Part shown: positions 15,383-23,873 of the stretch, piece after piece
Layout of the letters: every line of letters begins with the position of its first letter
How positions within the stretch are numbered: the stretch's first letter is position 1
Origin: an uncultured Prevotella sp.
GTDB lineage: Bacteria; Bacteroidota; Bacteroidia; Bacteroidales; Bacteroidaceae
DNA length: 37,578 bases
NCBI GenBank assembly: GCA_934230115.1
Contig: CAKQEI010000015.1
Span: 1-37,578 of the forward strand
Reading direction: 5' to 3'
Made by a program: the position numbers and the translations under genes
Notes under the pieces: generated by a model
Databases searched by the model: none
The model's input: only the letters and a program-made list of their open reading frames with translations
Told to the model about the DNA's origin: nothing

Positions 15383-16720
15383 ATGAAACCTTTCAACATA
15401 CTCCCTACATTCGCTCTCGGCTTGGCTCTCACCGCGTCTTTGCCATCAATGGCACAAACCGACAACGACTCTGTTTTCGTATATTACAAAGATGGTGCAA
15501 CAGTTGATAAATATTCCTGCACAGAAATAGTAAAGATTGCACACGACCAAAATAATACTGAGGTATACACCAACTTGCTCGGAAACGACATACCTCTTGC
15601 TGAGACCCAGAATAAAGATATTGAAAAAGTTGTGTTTAAGTTTGCAGGAGAAGACAACATAACTGTTGACATAAACAACTTGCGACTTGCCGACAAGAAC
15701 GCAAGCGATGCCACTAAGATTCTCTTCGCCTACATGAAGTATTACTACGGCAAGAAAATCATCACTTCAGCTATGGCAAAGGTCAACTGGAACACAACTG
15801 GAGCCGAAAACGTGAAGAAGATTACCGGCACTTATCCTGCCATCAACTGCTTCGACTATATCCACATTCCTTTCGACGGCAATTGGATCAGCTATTCCGA
15901 CATAACTCCCGTAACAGAATGGGCTAACAAGGGTGGCGTGGTATCGCTGATGTGGCACTTCAATGTGCCTGCCAACGAGAACGACTTCAACAATAATAAT
16001 TATGACGCGCTGACATGCTCGCCCGACAAGACCACATGGGACATGGACAACATCTGGAAGGACGGCTCATGGGAGAACAAGTGGTTCTGGCAACAGATGG
16101 ACAAGGTTGCAACAAACATCCTTCAGCTTCAAGATGCTGGCGTGGTGGCTCTGTGGCGTCCGTTCCATGAGGCTTCGGGCAATATGCTCAACAATCAGGG
16201 ATGGACTCCTGCCGCATGGTTCTGGTGGGGCACTAAAGGTGGCGAGACATACAAGAAGCTTTGGGCTACCATGAAGAACTACTTCGAGGAGCGTGGCATT
16301 CACAATCTTATATGGATATGGACTGGCACTGCCACTACTGCCACCAGCAACAGCGACGAGAGCTATTATCCAGGCGACGACATGGTGGACATTGTGGGCT
16401 GCGACTGCTATGGCTCTACAGCCAATGAACTGAAGGCTCAATACGACGGTCTATCCACGCTCTATCCTTCGAAGATGATTGCACTCGCCGAATGTGGCAA
16501 CCTTACAGAGGATAACGGATCAGCTACATACATCACAAAACAGATGCCCACAATATCCGAGATGTGGAACGCTGGAGCACGATTCCTCTACTTCATGCCA
16601 TGGTATGACTACTACTTCGAGGACGGCAAGGCTGACAACAGCAACATGTTCTCTGCCGACTATTGGAAGGACGCCATGCATATGCAAAGCGTCACGATGA
16701 GCAATTGGGGAAAGAAATAG
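15383..16720 (+). CDS. GH26 beta-mannanase with N-terminal accessory module, secreted
   Basis: The 445-residue protein has a signal peptide (ending PSMAQ) and a short beta-module at about 26-100 (VFVYYKDGATVDKYSCTEIV). A GH26 TIM barrel covers about 105-440. The acid/base is E263 in LWRPFHEASG and the nucleophile is E370 in IALAECGN. Aromatic subsite residues include WFWWGT and WIWTGT. It should hydrolyse internal beta-1,4-mannosidic bonds outside the cell or in the periplasm. It ends with TAG, and the ATG of the GH26-like lipoprotein follows 2 bp later, so the two are translationally close and probably co-expressed. Confidence 0.93.
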   Translation: MKPFNILPTFALGLALTASLPSMAQTDNDSVFVYYKDGATVDKYSCTEIVKIAHDQNNTEVYTNLLGNDIPLAETQNKDIEKVVFKFAGEDNITVDINNLRLADKNASDATKILFAYMKYYYGKKIITSAMAKVNWNTTGAENVKKITGTYPAINCFDYIHIPFDGNWISYSDITPVTEWANKGGVVSLMWHFNVPANENDFNNNNYDALTCSPDKTTWDMDNIWKDGSWENKWFWQQMDKVATNILQLQDAGVVALWRPFHEASGNMLNNQGWTPAAWFWWGTKGGETYKKLWATMKNYFEERGIHNLIWIWTGTATTATSNSDESYYPGDDMVDIVGCDCYGSTANELKAQYDGLSTLYPSKMIALAECGNLTEDNGSATYITKQMPTISEMWNAGARFLYFMPWYDYYFEDGKADNSNMFSADYWKDAMHMQSVTMSNWGKK

Positions 16721-16722
16721 TC

Positions 16723-17799
16723 ATGAAGAGACGTTTTCTATATATATTCTTGGCTGTCTTCATTCTTATGGCATGCTCCAAAAGCAAGAAGACCTACGAC
16801 GAGACAGGCTCTTCGGGACTAACAACACGCACAGAGAACCTGCAGCACAATCTGCTCGCTTATGAAGAGAAGGGAGCTATGCTTGGACAGATGTATGCCA
16901 CAGCAGAGGGCATTGGTTGGATGGGCGACTCTTGCCAAAGCGACCTTAACAAGGTGACGGGCGACCATCCTGCCGTTATCGGCTATGAGCTTGCCGGCAT
17001 TGAGAGCAATAAGGCGCAAAATTGTGATGGCATAGACACGACACTTATACGCCGAACTGCCATTGACTTCATGCAACGCCAAGGACTCGCCATTATGCTA
17101 TGGACTGCACCTAATCCTGGTGACAATCCTTTGGAGGACGGCACTCCTGCCAACATGCGCCTGAAAACATGGACGATGAAGATAGCCTCGTTCATCGGTT
17201 CCATTCACGATGAATATGGCATCAAGCTCCCAACGCTTGTATATCTATATCCGGCGGGCACTGGCAAATGGTACGACTGTCTCTCTGCCGACGACTATCG
17301 TAAGCTCTATGCACAGACTATTGACTGGCTGCGCGATGAAGGCAAGACAACAAACGCCATATTCGGATTCAGCAATACTGCCATCACTGGCACTGCCGAA
17401 GAGTTTATGTCACGTTGCCCGGAAGATAACATCGATTGCGTGCAACTGATGTATCTCACAGCCGACACCAACAGTTATACCGACAACCTGCTGCGCATGT
17501 CGCGACAACTGTCTACTTACTGCTCGTCAAACATGAAACCGCTCGGAATATACACTGGTATGAAAGGTCTCGGGGATGACACGGAGTTTTGGACAAAGAA
17601 TCTGCAACCTGTTGTCGAACAATGCCGATTGAGCTATCTTATGCTTGGACGCAACCACGGCGATTATCAGCAGAATGATTTCTGTGGGCCATATCCAGGC
17701 AACAAGACCACGGGCGACTTCATCAAGCTCTACAATAGTCACCGAATTATGATGGCAAAAAAGCTCAACGGCTTATGGCTGAAGAAAATTGCCAATTAA
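16723..17799 (+). CDS. GH26-fold lipoprotein lacking catalytic glutamates (putative mannan-binding pseudoenzyme)
   Basis: The 358-residue protein has a lipoprotein signal with lipobox LMAC (C18). The ATG at 16723 starts the signal peptide; an upstream in-frame ATG at 16663 lies inside the previous gene. The body aligns over its length with the GH26 at 22680: EKGAMLGQ, GDHPAVIGYELAGIE, RQGLAIMLWTA, LSADDYRKLY and LGRNHGD match GH26 landmarks. At the acid/base site RPWHE is replaced by YLYPAG (174-179). At the nucleophile site TETG is replaced by YTGM (277-280). It therefore should not hydrolyse mannan by the GH26 mechanism and may bind it instead. The frame is intact, so it appears maintained rather than decaying. 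Confidence 0.8.
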   Translation: MKRRFLYIFLAVFILMACSKSKKTYDETGSSGLTTRTENLQHNLLAYEEKGAMLGQMYATAEGIGWMGDSCQSDLNKVTGDHPAVIGYELAGIESNKAQNCDGIDTTLIRRTAIDFMQRQGLAIMLWTAPNPGDNPLEDGTPANMRLKTWTMKIASFIGSIHDEYGIKLPTLVYLYPAGTGKWYDCLSADDYRKLYAQTIDWLRDEGKTTNAIFGFSNTAITGTAEEFMSRCPEDNIDCVQLMYLTADTNSYTDNLLRMSRQLSTYCSSNMKPLGIYTGMKGLGDDTEFWTKNLQPVVEQCRLSYLMLGRNHGDYQQNDFCGPYPGNKTTGDFIKLYNSHRIMMAKKLNGLWLKKIAN

Positions 17800-17855
17800 G
17801 TGTAATATATTGGCAAAATAGTAATAATGCAATTGGCTAATTTGCTATAACTTTG
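17789..17855 (+). promoter_or_regulatory. CE7 operon promoter with TGGCAAAATAGT operator and dyad
   Basis: The -7 box TAACTTTG (17848-17855) is preceded 37 bp upstream by TGGCAAAATAGT (17811-17822), identical in sequence and spacing to the susC promoter. The site forms a dyad: TTGCCAAT (17789-17796) with ATTGGCAA (17809-17816). No good -33 element is seen. The leader shares AAACCATAAT with the susC leader. Confidence 0.65.
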
Positions 17856-17913
17856 CCATTGTAATAATTAATAACTTAAACCATAATATTATAAACTTTA
17901 TCAAGTTCAAAAA

Positions 17914-19215
17914 ATGAAAAGAACATCATTATTCAGGACTCTCATGTCCTTATGCTTTCTCTTAAGCGTGTCTTTAAACATGTCGGCACAGAACGGTTGG
18001 AGCAGCATCAACGTTGCCATCACGCCCAATCACAAGGATTGGAACTATCGCACTGGTGAGACTGCTGGATTCAAGGTGGAGGTGCAACGCTCTGGCACAA
18101 CTATAGATAATGTGAAGATTGACTACGAAGCCGGTCCGGAGATGTATCCTACGGTAAAGAAGAACGGAGTGGTGCTGAAGGACGGCACTATGAAATGGAG
18201 TGGCACAATGAAGCAGCCCGGAATGTACCGACTGAAGGTAACGGCTCACGTCGACGGCAAGGAATATGTAGGCATGTGTACTGCTGCTTTCTCTCCCGAG
18301 AAGATTCAGCCCACAACAGTTAATCCTAAGGACTTCGACGAGTTCTGGCAGAATACTCTCGCTGACGCACGCAAGACTCCACTTGAAGCAAAGCGTCGTC
18401 TGCTACCGGAACGTTGCACTGAGAAGGTGAACGTCTACGAAGTGAGTTTCCAAAACATACGCCAAGGCAGTCGCACCTACGGCATTCTATGTGTGCCTGT
18501 GAAGCCAGGCAAGTATCCAGCTTTGCTTCGTGTGCCTGGTGCTGGCGTACGTCCATACAACGGCGACATCTGGACAGCAGAGCAGGGAGCCATCACTCTT
18601 GAGATTGGTATTCATGGTGTTCCCGTCACAATGCCACAATCTACATACGACGATATGTTCAACGGTTGTCTTAACGGCTACTGGGACTATAACATGAACG
18701 ATCGCGACAACTGCTATTACAAGCGTGTATTCGTTGGAGCCGTGCGCTCTATCGACTATATTGCGTCGCTTCCAGAATGGAACGGTTCGTCATTGGGCGT
18801 TACAGGCTCATCGCAGGGTGGTATGCTGTCGCTCGTTTGTGCAGCTCTCGACAAACGCGTAACATTCTATGGTGCTGTTCATGCAGCTATGTGCGACCAT
18901 ACTGCCTCGCTTAAAAGCATTGCTTGCGGATGGCCTCACTACTTCTATTATAATCCAAAGAACGTCGACCAGAAGAAAGTGGAAACATCACGCTACTATG
19001 ATGGCGTTAACTTCGCTCGTCGCATCACTTGTCCGGGATGGTTCTCGTTCGGATATAACGACGATGTGGTTCCTCCTACAACAGCCTACGCAACATATAA
19101 TATTGTTACAGCACCTAAGGAGCTTCACCCTTATCAGATTACCCGCCACTTCTGGGTTCAGGAACAGTGGGACGAGTGGGAAGCTTGGTTGCTGAAACAA
19201 ATGGGACTTAGATAA
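17914..19215 (+). CDS. Acetyl esterase, CE7/AXE1 family, secreted
   Basis: The 433-residue protein has a signal peptide ending near NMSAQ. An N-terminal beta domain (about 27-130) precedes a CE7-type alpha/beta-hydrolase. The nucleophile is S300 in GSSQGG. The probable acid is D383 in GYNDDVVPP, matching the family GxxDxxxPP pattern, and H412 is the candidate histidine. PKDFDEFWQNTL at about 138 is the typical start of the AXE1 domain. It should release acetyl groups from polysaccharide, here probably acetylated (gluco)mannan; that substrate is inferred from neighbours. The CE7 operon promoter lies directly upstream. Confidence 0.9.
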   Translation: MKRTSLFRTLMSLCFLLSVSLNMSAQNGWSSINVAITPNHKDWNYRTGETAGFKVEVQRSGTTIDNVKIDYEAGPEMYPTVKKNGVVLKDGTMKWSGTMKQPGMYRLKVTAHVDGKEYVGMCTAAFSPEKIQPTTVNPKDFDEFWQNTLADARKTPLEAKRRLLPERCTEKVNVYEVSFQNIRQGSRTYGILCVPVKPGKYPALLRVPGAGVRPYNGDIWTAEQGAITLEIGIHGVPVTMPQSTYDDMFNGCLNGYWDYNMNDRDNCYYKRVFVGAVRSIDYIASLPEWNGSSLGVTGSSQGGMLSLVCAALDKRVTFYGAVHAAMCDHTASLKSIACGWPHYFYYNPKNVDQKKVETSRYYDGVNFARRITCPGWFSFGYNDDVVPPTTAYATYNIVTAPKELHPYQITRHFWVQEQWDEWEAWLLKQMGLR

Positions 19216-19389
19216 AACCATTATGAGGTTTACGGGAAGCTCCACAGACGCTGCCGCATGAGTGGCCGTTTGTAAGTTTTGAAGTTTAAAGTTATCGGTT
19301 GGAAGACCGTTCATCCCATTCTTAAGCAGTGAAGTGGGGTTTCCCTTTATCCTTACCCGTAAAACCCAAACATAGCAATAAATCACTAT
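19216..19389 (+). other. Intergenic region with inverted repeats before GH3
   Basis: No TAnnTTTG box is present. GGTTTACGGG (19227-19236) can pair with CCCGTAAAACC (19356-19366) with one extra A, spanning most of the gap. A smaller CGGT/ACCG hairpin lies inside. This may be an mRNA processing or folding element, or debris of a lost gene; no ORF is evident. Confidence 0.3.
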
Positions 19390-21699
19390 ATGAAGAAAAC
19401 CATTGCAACCGCATTAATCACTCTGACAACAATCACTATGACAGCAAAGGACAATACAAAACGCCCAATATACAAAGACCCCAAGGCCACAATAGAACAG
19501 CGCGTCGAGGACTTGCTCTCTCGCATGACTATTGAGGAGAAAGTGGGACAGATGAACCAGCTTGTGGGCATTGAGCATTTCCGTCAGAACTCTCAATCGA
19601 TGACAGCCGAGGAACTTGCCACCAATACAGCCAACGCTTTCTATCCAGGCTTAACTGTGGAAGACTTGGAAAAAATGACAAGCGACGGTCTTGTATCTTC
19701 TTTCCTCCATGTTCTCACTCTTGAGGAAGCCAACCAACTGCAGAAACTTGCCATGAAGAGTCGCTTGCAGATTCCTCTTTTGATAGGCATCGATGCTATT
19801 CATGGCAATGCAAAATGCCAGAATAATACGGTTTATCCAACCAATATTGGTTTGGCTTCGTCATTCGATGTGCCTATGGCTTACAAAATAGCACGAGAGA
19901 CGGCTGCCGAGATGCGCGCAATGAACATGCACTGGACATTCAACCCTAATGTAGAGGTGGCTCGCGACGGACGGTGGGGACGCTGTGGAGAGACATTTGG
20001 CGAAGACCCATATCTCGTCACATTGATGGGCGAGGCTACTACACGTGGCTACCAAGGCAACCTTAACACCACCCAGGATGTACTTGCTTGTGTGAAACAT
20101 TTCGTGGGCGGCTCTTATGCTATCAATGGCACAAATGGTGCCCCTTGCGATGTGTCGGAACGTACTCTGCGTGAAGTATTCTTTCCTTCGTTCGAGGCAA
20201 GCGTTAAGGCAGGTGGCGCAACAGTAATGATGTCGCACAACGAACTCAACGGCATTCCATGCCATACAAACCGTTGGCTTATGGAGGATGTACTCCGCAA
20301 GGAATGGGGATTCAAAGGTTTCATCGTTTCTGACTGGATGGACATCGAGCACTGCGTAGACCAGCACTTCACTGCTGCCAACAACAAAGAGGCTTTTCTT
20401 CAGAGCATACTTGCTGGCATGGATATGCACATGCACGGACCCGAATGGCAACAGGCTGTAGTGGAACTTGTAAAAGAGGGTAAAATTACTGAGGAGCGTA
20501 TCAACAAATCGGTACGTCGCATCCTATATACTAAATTCCAACTCGGTCTCTTCGAGCATCCTTACGTAACAGTAAAGGAGCGCGATCATGTTATCAACTC
20601 TCCCGAGCATAAAGCAACGGCTCTTGAGGCTACACGCAATTCAATTGTGCTTCTTAAGAACGAAGGCTCATTATTGCCTCTTGATGCAAGAAGATATAAA
20701 AAGGTGCTCGTTACTGGTATCAATGCCAACGACCAGAATATCATGGGCGACTGGAGTGAGGTGCAGCCAGAGGACAAAGTGTCTACTGTATTGAAAGGAC
20801 TAAGACAGGTTGCTCCTAATACTGAATTTGAATTTGTCGACCAAGGATGGGACCCACGCAATATGTCGCAAGCTAAGGTGGATGAAGCTGTAGAAAAGGC
20901 AAAGGATGCCGACCTAAATATTGTTTGTTGTGGAGAATACATGATGCGATTCCGATGGAATGAACGCACAAGTGGTGAGGATACTGACAGAGACAACCTT
21001 GACCTCGTGGGATTGCAGAATGAACTCATAAAGCGCATCAACGAGTCGGGCAAACCTACTATACTCATCATCATTAGCGGTCGCCCTCTCAGCATCAACT
21101 ATGCAGCAGAGAATGTTCCAGCTATAATAAACGCATGGGAACCAGGACAGTTTGGCGGTCAGGCTATTGCTGAGATACTATATGGTAAGGTGAATCCATC
21201 GGCTAAGTTGGCTATGACTATGCCTCGCTCGGCAGGACAGATTTCTACTTGGTACAATCATAAGGCTTCAGCTTTCTTCCATCCAGTGGTTTGCGGCAAG
21301 TCGACCCCGCTCTATCCTTTCGGCTACGGTCTTTCATATACTACATACAAATACAGCAACTTGCGACTCTCTGCCTCTACCATTGGCAAGAAGGATTCTC
21401 TGAAGGCTACTGTCACCATCACCAATACTGGCAGTCGTGATGGTGTAGAGATTGCTCAGATGTATATCAACGATTGTGTTTCATCGGTAGCACGTCCTGT
21501 TAAGGAACTCAAAGGTTTTGAGCGCGTGGCTCTTAAGGCAGGCGAATCTCGCGATGTGACTTTCGATATCACTCCCGACAAGCTTTCTTTCTATGACATC
21601 GACATGAAGAAGACTGTTGAGCAGGGCGAGTTTGAAGTTATGGTGGGCGGATCGAGTGAGGATGCTCAGTTGTTGAAAACTAAGTTTGAAGTGAAATAA
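19390..21699 (+). CDS. Glycoside hydrolase family 3, BglX-like beta-glucosidase/beta-glycosidase
   Basis: The 769-residue protein has an N-terminal signal peptide (about residues 1-18). The GH3 TIM barrel has WTFNPNVEVARDGRWGRCGETFGEDP and the nucleophile D315 in GFIVSDWMD; an alpha/beta sandwich domain includes WNERTSGED. The C-terminal fibronectin III-like domain starts near VTITNTGSRDG. Its length and three-domain order match BglX-type enzymes. In this locus it probably removes non-reducing beta-linked glucose, or possibly mannose, from glucomannan oligosaccharides in the periplasm. GH5 follows 12 bp later. Confidence 0.93.
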   Translation: MKKTIATALITLTTITMTAKDNTKRPIYKDPKATIEQRVEDLLSRMTIEEKVGQMNQLVGIEHFRQNSQSMTAEELATNTANAFYPGLTVEDLEKMTSDGLVSSFLHVLTLEEANQLQKLAMKSRLQIPLLIGIDAIHGNAKCQNNTVYPTNIGLASSFDVPMAYKIARETAAEMRAMNMHWTFNPNVEVARDGRWGRCGETFGEDPYLVTLMGEATTRGYQGNLNTTQDVLACVKHFVGGSYAINGTNGAPCDVSERTLREVFFPSFEASVKAGGATVMMSHNELNGIPCHTNRWLMEDVLRKEWGFKGFIVSDWMDIEHCVDQHFTAANNKEAFLQSILAGMDMHMHGPEWQQAVVELVKEGKITEERINKSVRRILYTKFQLGLFEHPYVTVKERDHVINSPEHKATALEATRNSIVLLKNEGSLLPLDARRYKKVLVTGINANDQNIMGDWSEVQPEDKVSTVLKGLRQVAPNTEFEFVDQGWDPRNMSQAKVDEAVEKAKDADLNIVCCGEYMMRFRWNERTSGEDTDRDNLDLVGLQNELIKRINESGKPTILIIISGRPLSINYAAENVPAIINAWEPGQFGGQAIAEILYGKVNPSAKLAMTMPRSAGQISTWYNHKASAFFHPVVCGKSTPLYPFGYGLSYTTYKYSNLRLSASTIGKKDSLKATVTITNTGSRDGVEIAQMYINDCVSSVARPVKELKGFERVALKAGESRDVTFDITPDKLSFYDIDMKKTVEQGEFEVMVGGSSEDAQLLKTKFEVK

Positions 21700-21711
21700 G
21701 AAATATATCCT

Positions 21712-22665
21712 ATGAAGAAGATTATATTATCACTATTAATGATTCTGATAGCTGCCGCTACATATGCAGCACGCCCAGTAAAACAATGGGGGCAGCTTCA
21801 GGTTGTTGGCTCTCAACTATGCGACAATAATGGCAATCCTGTTGTACTACGTGGAGTAAGCTTGGGTTGGCACAACCTCTGGCCTCGCTTCTACAACAAG
21901 AAAGCAATAAAATGGCTTGCTGACGACTGGCACGCTAATGTAATACGTGCTGCTATGGGCATACAGATAGAGGACAACTACCTTGAGAATGAAGAACTCG
22001 CGATGAAGTGCATGACTACAGTCATTGATGCTGCTATCAAGAACGACTTGTATGTCATCATCGACTGGCATGCTCATAAGATGCTTACTGATGAGGCTAA
22101 GGCTTTCTTCGGTAAGATAGCTCAGAAATATGGTAAGTATCCCAACGTTATATACGAGATTTACAACGAGCCTGTGGAAGACTCATGGGAATCGTTAAGC
22201 GTATACGGCAAGACTATAATCGACGAGATACGAAAATACGACCCCGACAACATCATCCTTGTGGGGTGTCCTCATTGGGATCAAGATATCGACAAAGCCG
22301 CTGCAGCTCCTATCAAGAACGTTAGCAACGTTATGTACACTGTTCATTTCTACGCTGCCACACATGGTGATTATTTGCGCCAGCGACTCACCGACGCAGT
22401 AAAGGGTGGACTGCCTGTGTTTGTGTCTGAATGTGCTGGCATGGAGGCTTCTGGCGACGGACCTCTTGCTCCTGAGGAACATTATAAATGGATCAACCTA
22501 CTCGAATCGCTTAAGGTGAGCTGGGTGAACTGGTCAATTTCTGATAAGAACGAGACTTGCTCTATGATTCTTCCTTCGGCTCCTGCCACTGGCAAATGGA
22601 CTGAGCGACAGATTAAACCATGGGGAAAAATGGTTAGGAAGACTCTGAGAAAATACAATAAATAA
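21712..22665 (+). CDS. Glycoside hydrolase family 5 endo-glucanase/mannanase, secreted
   Basis: The 317-residue protein is a single GH5 TIM barrel after a signal peptide ending AAATYA. Motifs are LRGVSLGWHN near the N-terminus, VIIDWHAH, the acid/base E153 in EIYNEPVED and the nucleophile E240 in VFVSECAG. The sequence resembles GH5 subfamily 2 endo-beta-1,4-glucanases. Activity on beta-glucan or glucomannan is therefore likely, with mannanase activity possible. It has no binding module. It sits between GH3 and GH26, with 12 and 14 bp gaps, in one operon. Confidence 0.92.
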   Translation: MKKIILSLLMILIAAATYAARPVKQWGQLQVVGSQLCDNNGNPVVLRGVSLGWHNLWPRFYNKKAIKWLADDWHANVIRAAMGIQIEDNYLENEELAMKCMTTVIDAAIKNDLYVIIDWHAHKMLTDEAKAFFGKIAQKYGKYPNVIYEIYNEPVEDSWESLSVYGKTIIDEIRKYDPDNIILVGCPHWDQDIDKAAAAPIKNVSNVMYTVHFYAATHGDYLRQRLTDAVKGGLPVFVSECAGMEASGDGPLAPEEHYKWINLLESLKVSWVNWSISDKNETCSMILPSAPATGKWTERQIKPWGKMVRKTLRKYNK

Positions 22666-22679
22666 AAATAATAATCAAT

Positions 22680-23765
22680 ATGAACAAGATTATGACTACA
22701 ATAGCTGCACTTGCATTGACTACAGCTTCAATGGCTGCTTCACGACAACCAGCTATAAAGCTAATCAACCGCTTGGCTGCAATACAAAAGCAAGGCGTAA
22801 TGATTGGACATCAGGACGACCCTATGTATGGATGCTCATGGAAATGGGAGGAGAACCGTTCCGACGTAAAGGAGGTTTGTGGTGATTATCCAGCTGTGAT
22901 GGGTTTCGACCTCGGTGACTTGGAACTTGGCAAGGACAAAAATCTCGATGGAGTGCCTTTCGACCGTATGCGCAAGGAAATCATCAAGCAGCATGAGCGT
23001 GGTGGCATCATCACTCTTAGTTGGCACACCAACAACCCTGCTACTGGCAAGAACGCATGGGACTTTGAGGGCGATGCTGTAAGCAAGATTCTCCCTGGTG
23101 GCAAACTCAACAAGAAGTTTAACTCATGGCTCACTATGGCGACCAACTTCATCAACTCACTGAAGACTGCCGACGGACAAAAGGTGCCTGTCATCTTCCG
23201 TCCTTGGCATGAGATGAGTGGAGGATGGTTTTGGTGGGGAGAAGGACGTTGCACTGCCGAACAGTACAAAAAACTCTACCGCTACACATATAATTATATG
23301 ATGCGTCTCGGATGCAGCAACATTGTATGGGCTTACTCTCCAAATCTTGCAGACCAAACAGAGACTGTAGAGCACTACGAGAAATACTATCCTGGCGACG
23401 ACGTTGTCGACCTTATCGGCATTGACATTTACCAGCGTGAGCCTAACAACGCACAGTATCAAGGTTGGCTTCGCTCCGAACTCGATGTGGTGAAAAAGGT
23501 TGGCGAGAACCGCAAAAAGCTTATCGCACTTACAGAGACTGGCTACAACAACGTTCCTGACCCAACATGGTTTACCGAGACTCTACTGCCTGTACTCAAG
23601 GAATACCCTATCTGCTACGTGCTTCTTTGGCGCAACGCATGGGACAATCCTACAGAAAACTATATAGCAGCTCCTGGCAAACCGTCGGAGCAGGACTTCA
23701 AAAAGTTCTATGCCGATCCAAAGACTCTGTTTGTAAAGGATATTAATTTAGTAAACATCAAATAA
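22680..23765 (+). CDS. GH26 beta-mannanase (mannobiose-forming type possible), secreted
   Basis: The 361-residue protein has a signal peptide ending ASMAAS and a catalytic GH26 barrel. The acid/base is E178 in FRPWHEMSGGWFWWG and the nucleophile is E286 in IALTETGY. PAVMGFDLGDLE and LSWHTNNP are further family landmarks. It is compact, with no accessory module, and similar in size to periplasmic mannobiohydrolase-type GH26 enzymes that feed epimerase/GH130 pathways; this subtype is an inference. The GH130, transporter and 2-epimerase genes that would use mannobiose follow directly. Confidence 0.95.
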   Translation: MNKIMTTIAALALTTASMAASRQPAIKLINRLAAIQKQGVMIGHQDDPMYGCSWKWEENRSDVKEVCGDYPAVMGFDLGDLELGKDKNLDGVPFDRMRKEIIKQHERGGIITLSWHTNNPATGKNAWDFEGDAVSKILPGGKLNKKFNSWLTMATNFINSLKTADGQKVPVIFRPWHEMSGGWFWWGEGRCTAEQYKKLYRYTYNYMMRLGCSNIVWAYSPNLADQTETVEHYEKYYPGDDVVDLIGIDIYQREPNNAQYQGWLRSELDVVKKVGENRKKLIALTETGYNNVPDPTWFTETLLPVLKEYPICYVLLWRNAWDNPTENYIAAPGKPSEQDFKKFYADPKTLFVKDINLVNIK

Positions 23766-23803
23766 AAAACAATTTTAAACATCAACAATTCCTGTATTCC
23801 ACT

Positions 23804-23841
23804 GAGGGTAGCTGAAATAACTCATATTTTGACACACCCTC
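23804..23841 (+). repeat. Degenerate GAGGGTGTGTC-type palindromic element, copy 2
   Basis: GAGGGT (23804-23809) pairs with ACCCTC (23836-23841). The right arm ATTTTGACACACCCTC is intact, as in the copy at 34457-34509, but the left arm has diverged. It lies in the gap between GH26 and GH130. Confidence 0.55.
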
Positions 23842-23873
23842 TCGTGGGTAGGGCTTTAATATTTAAATACTTT

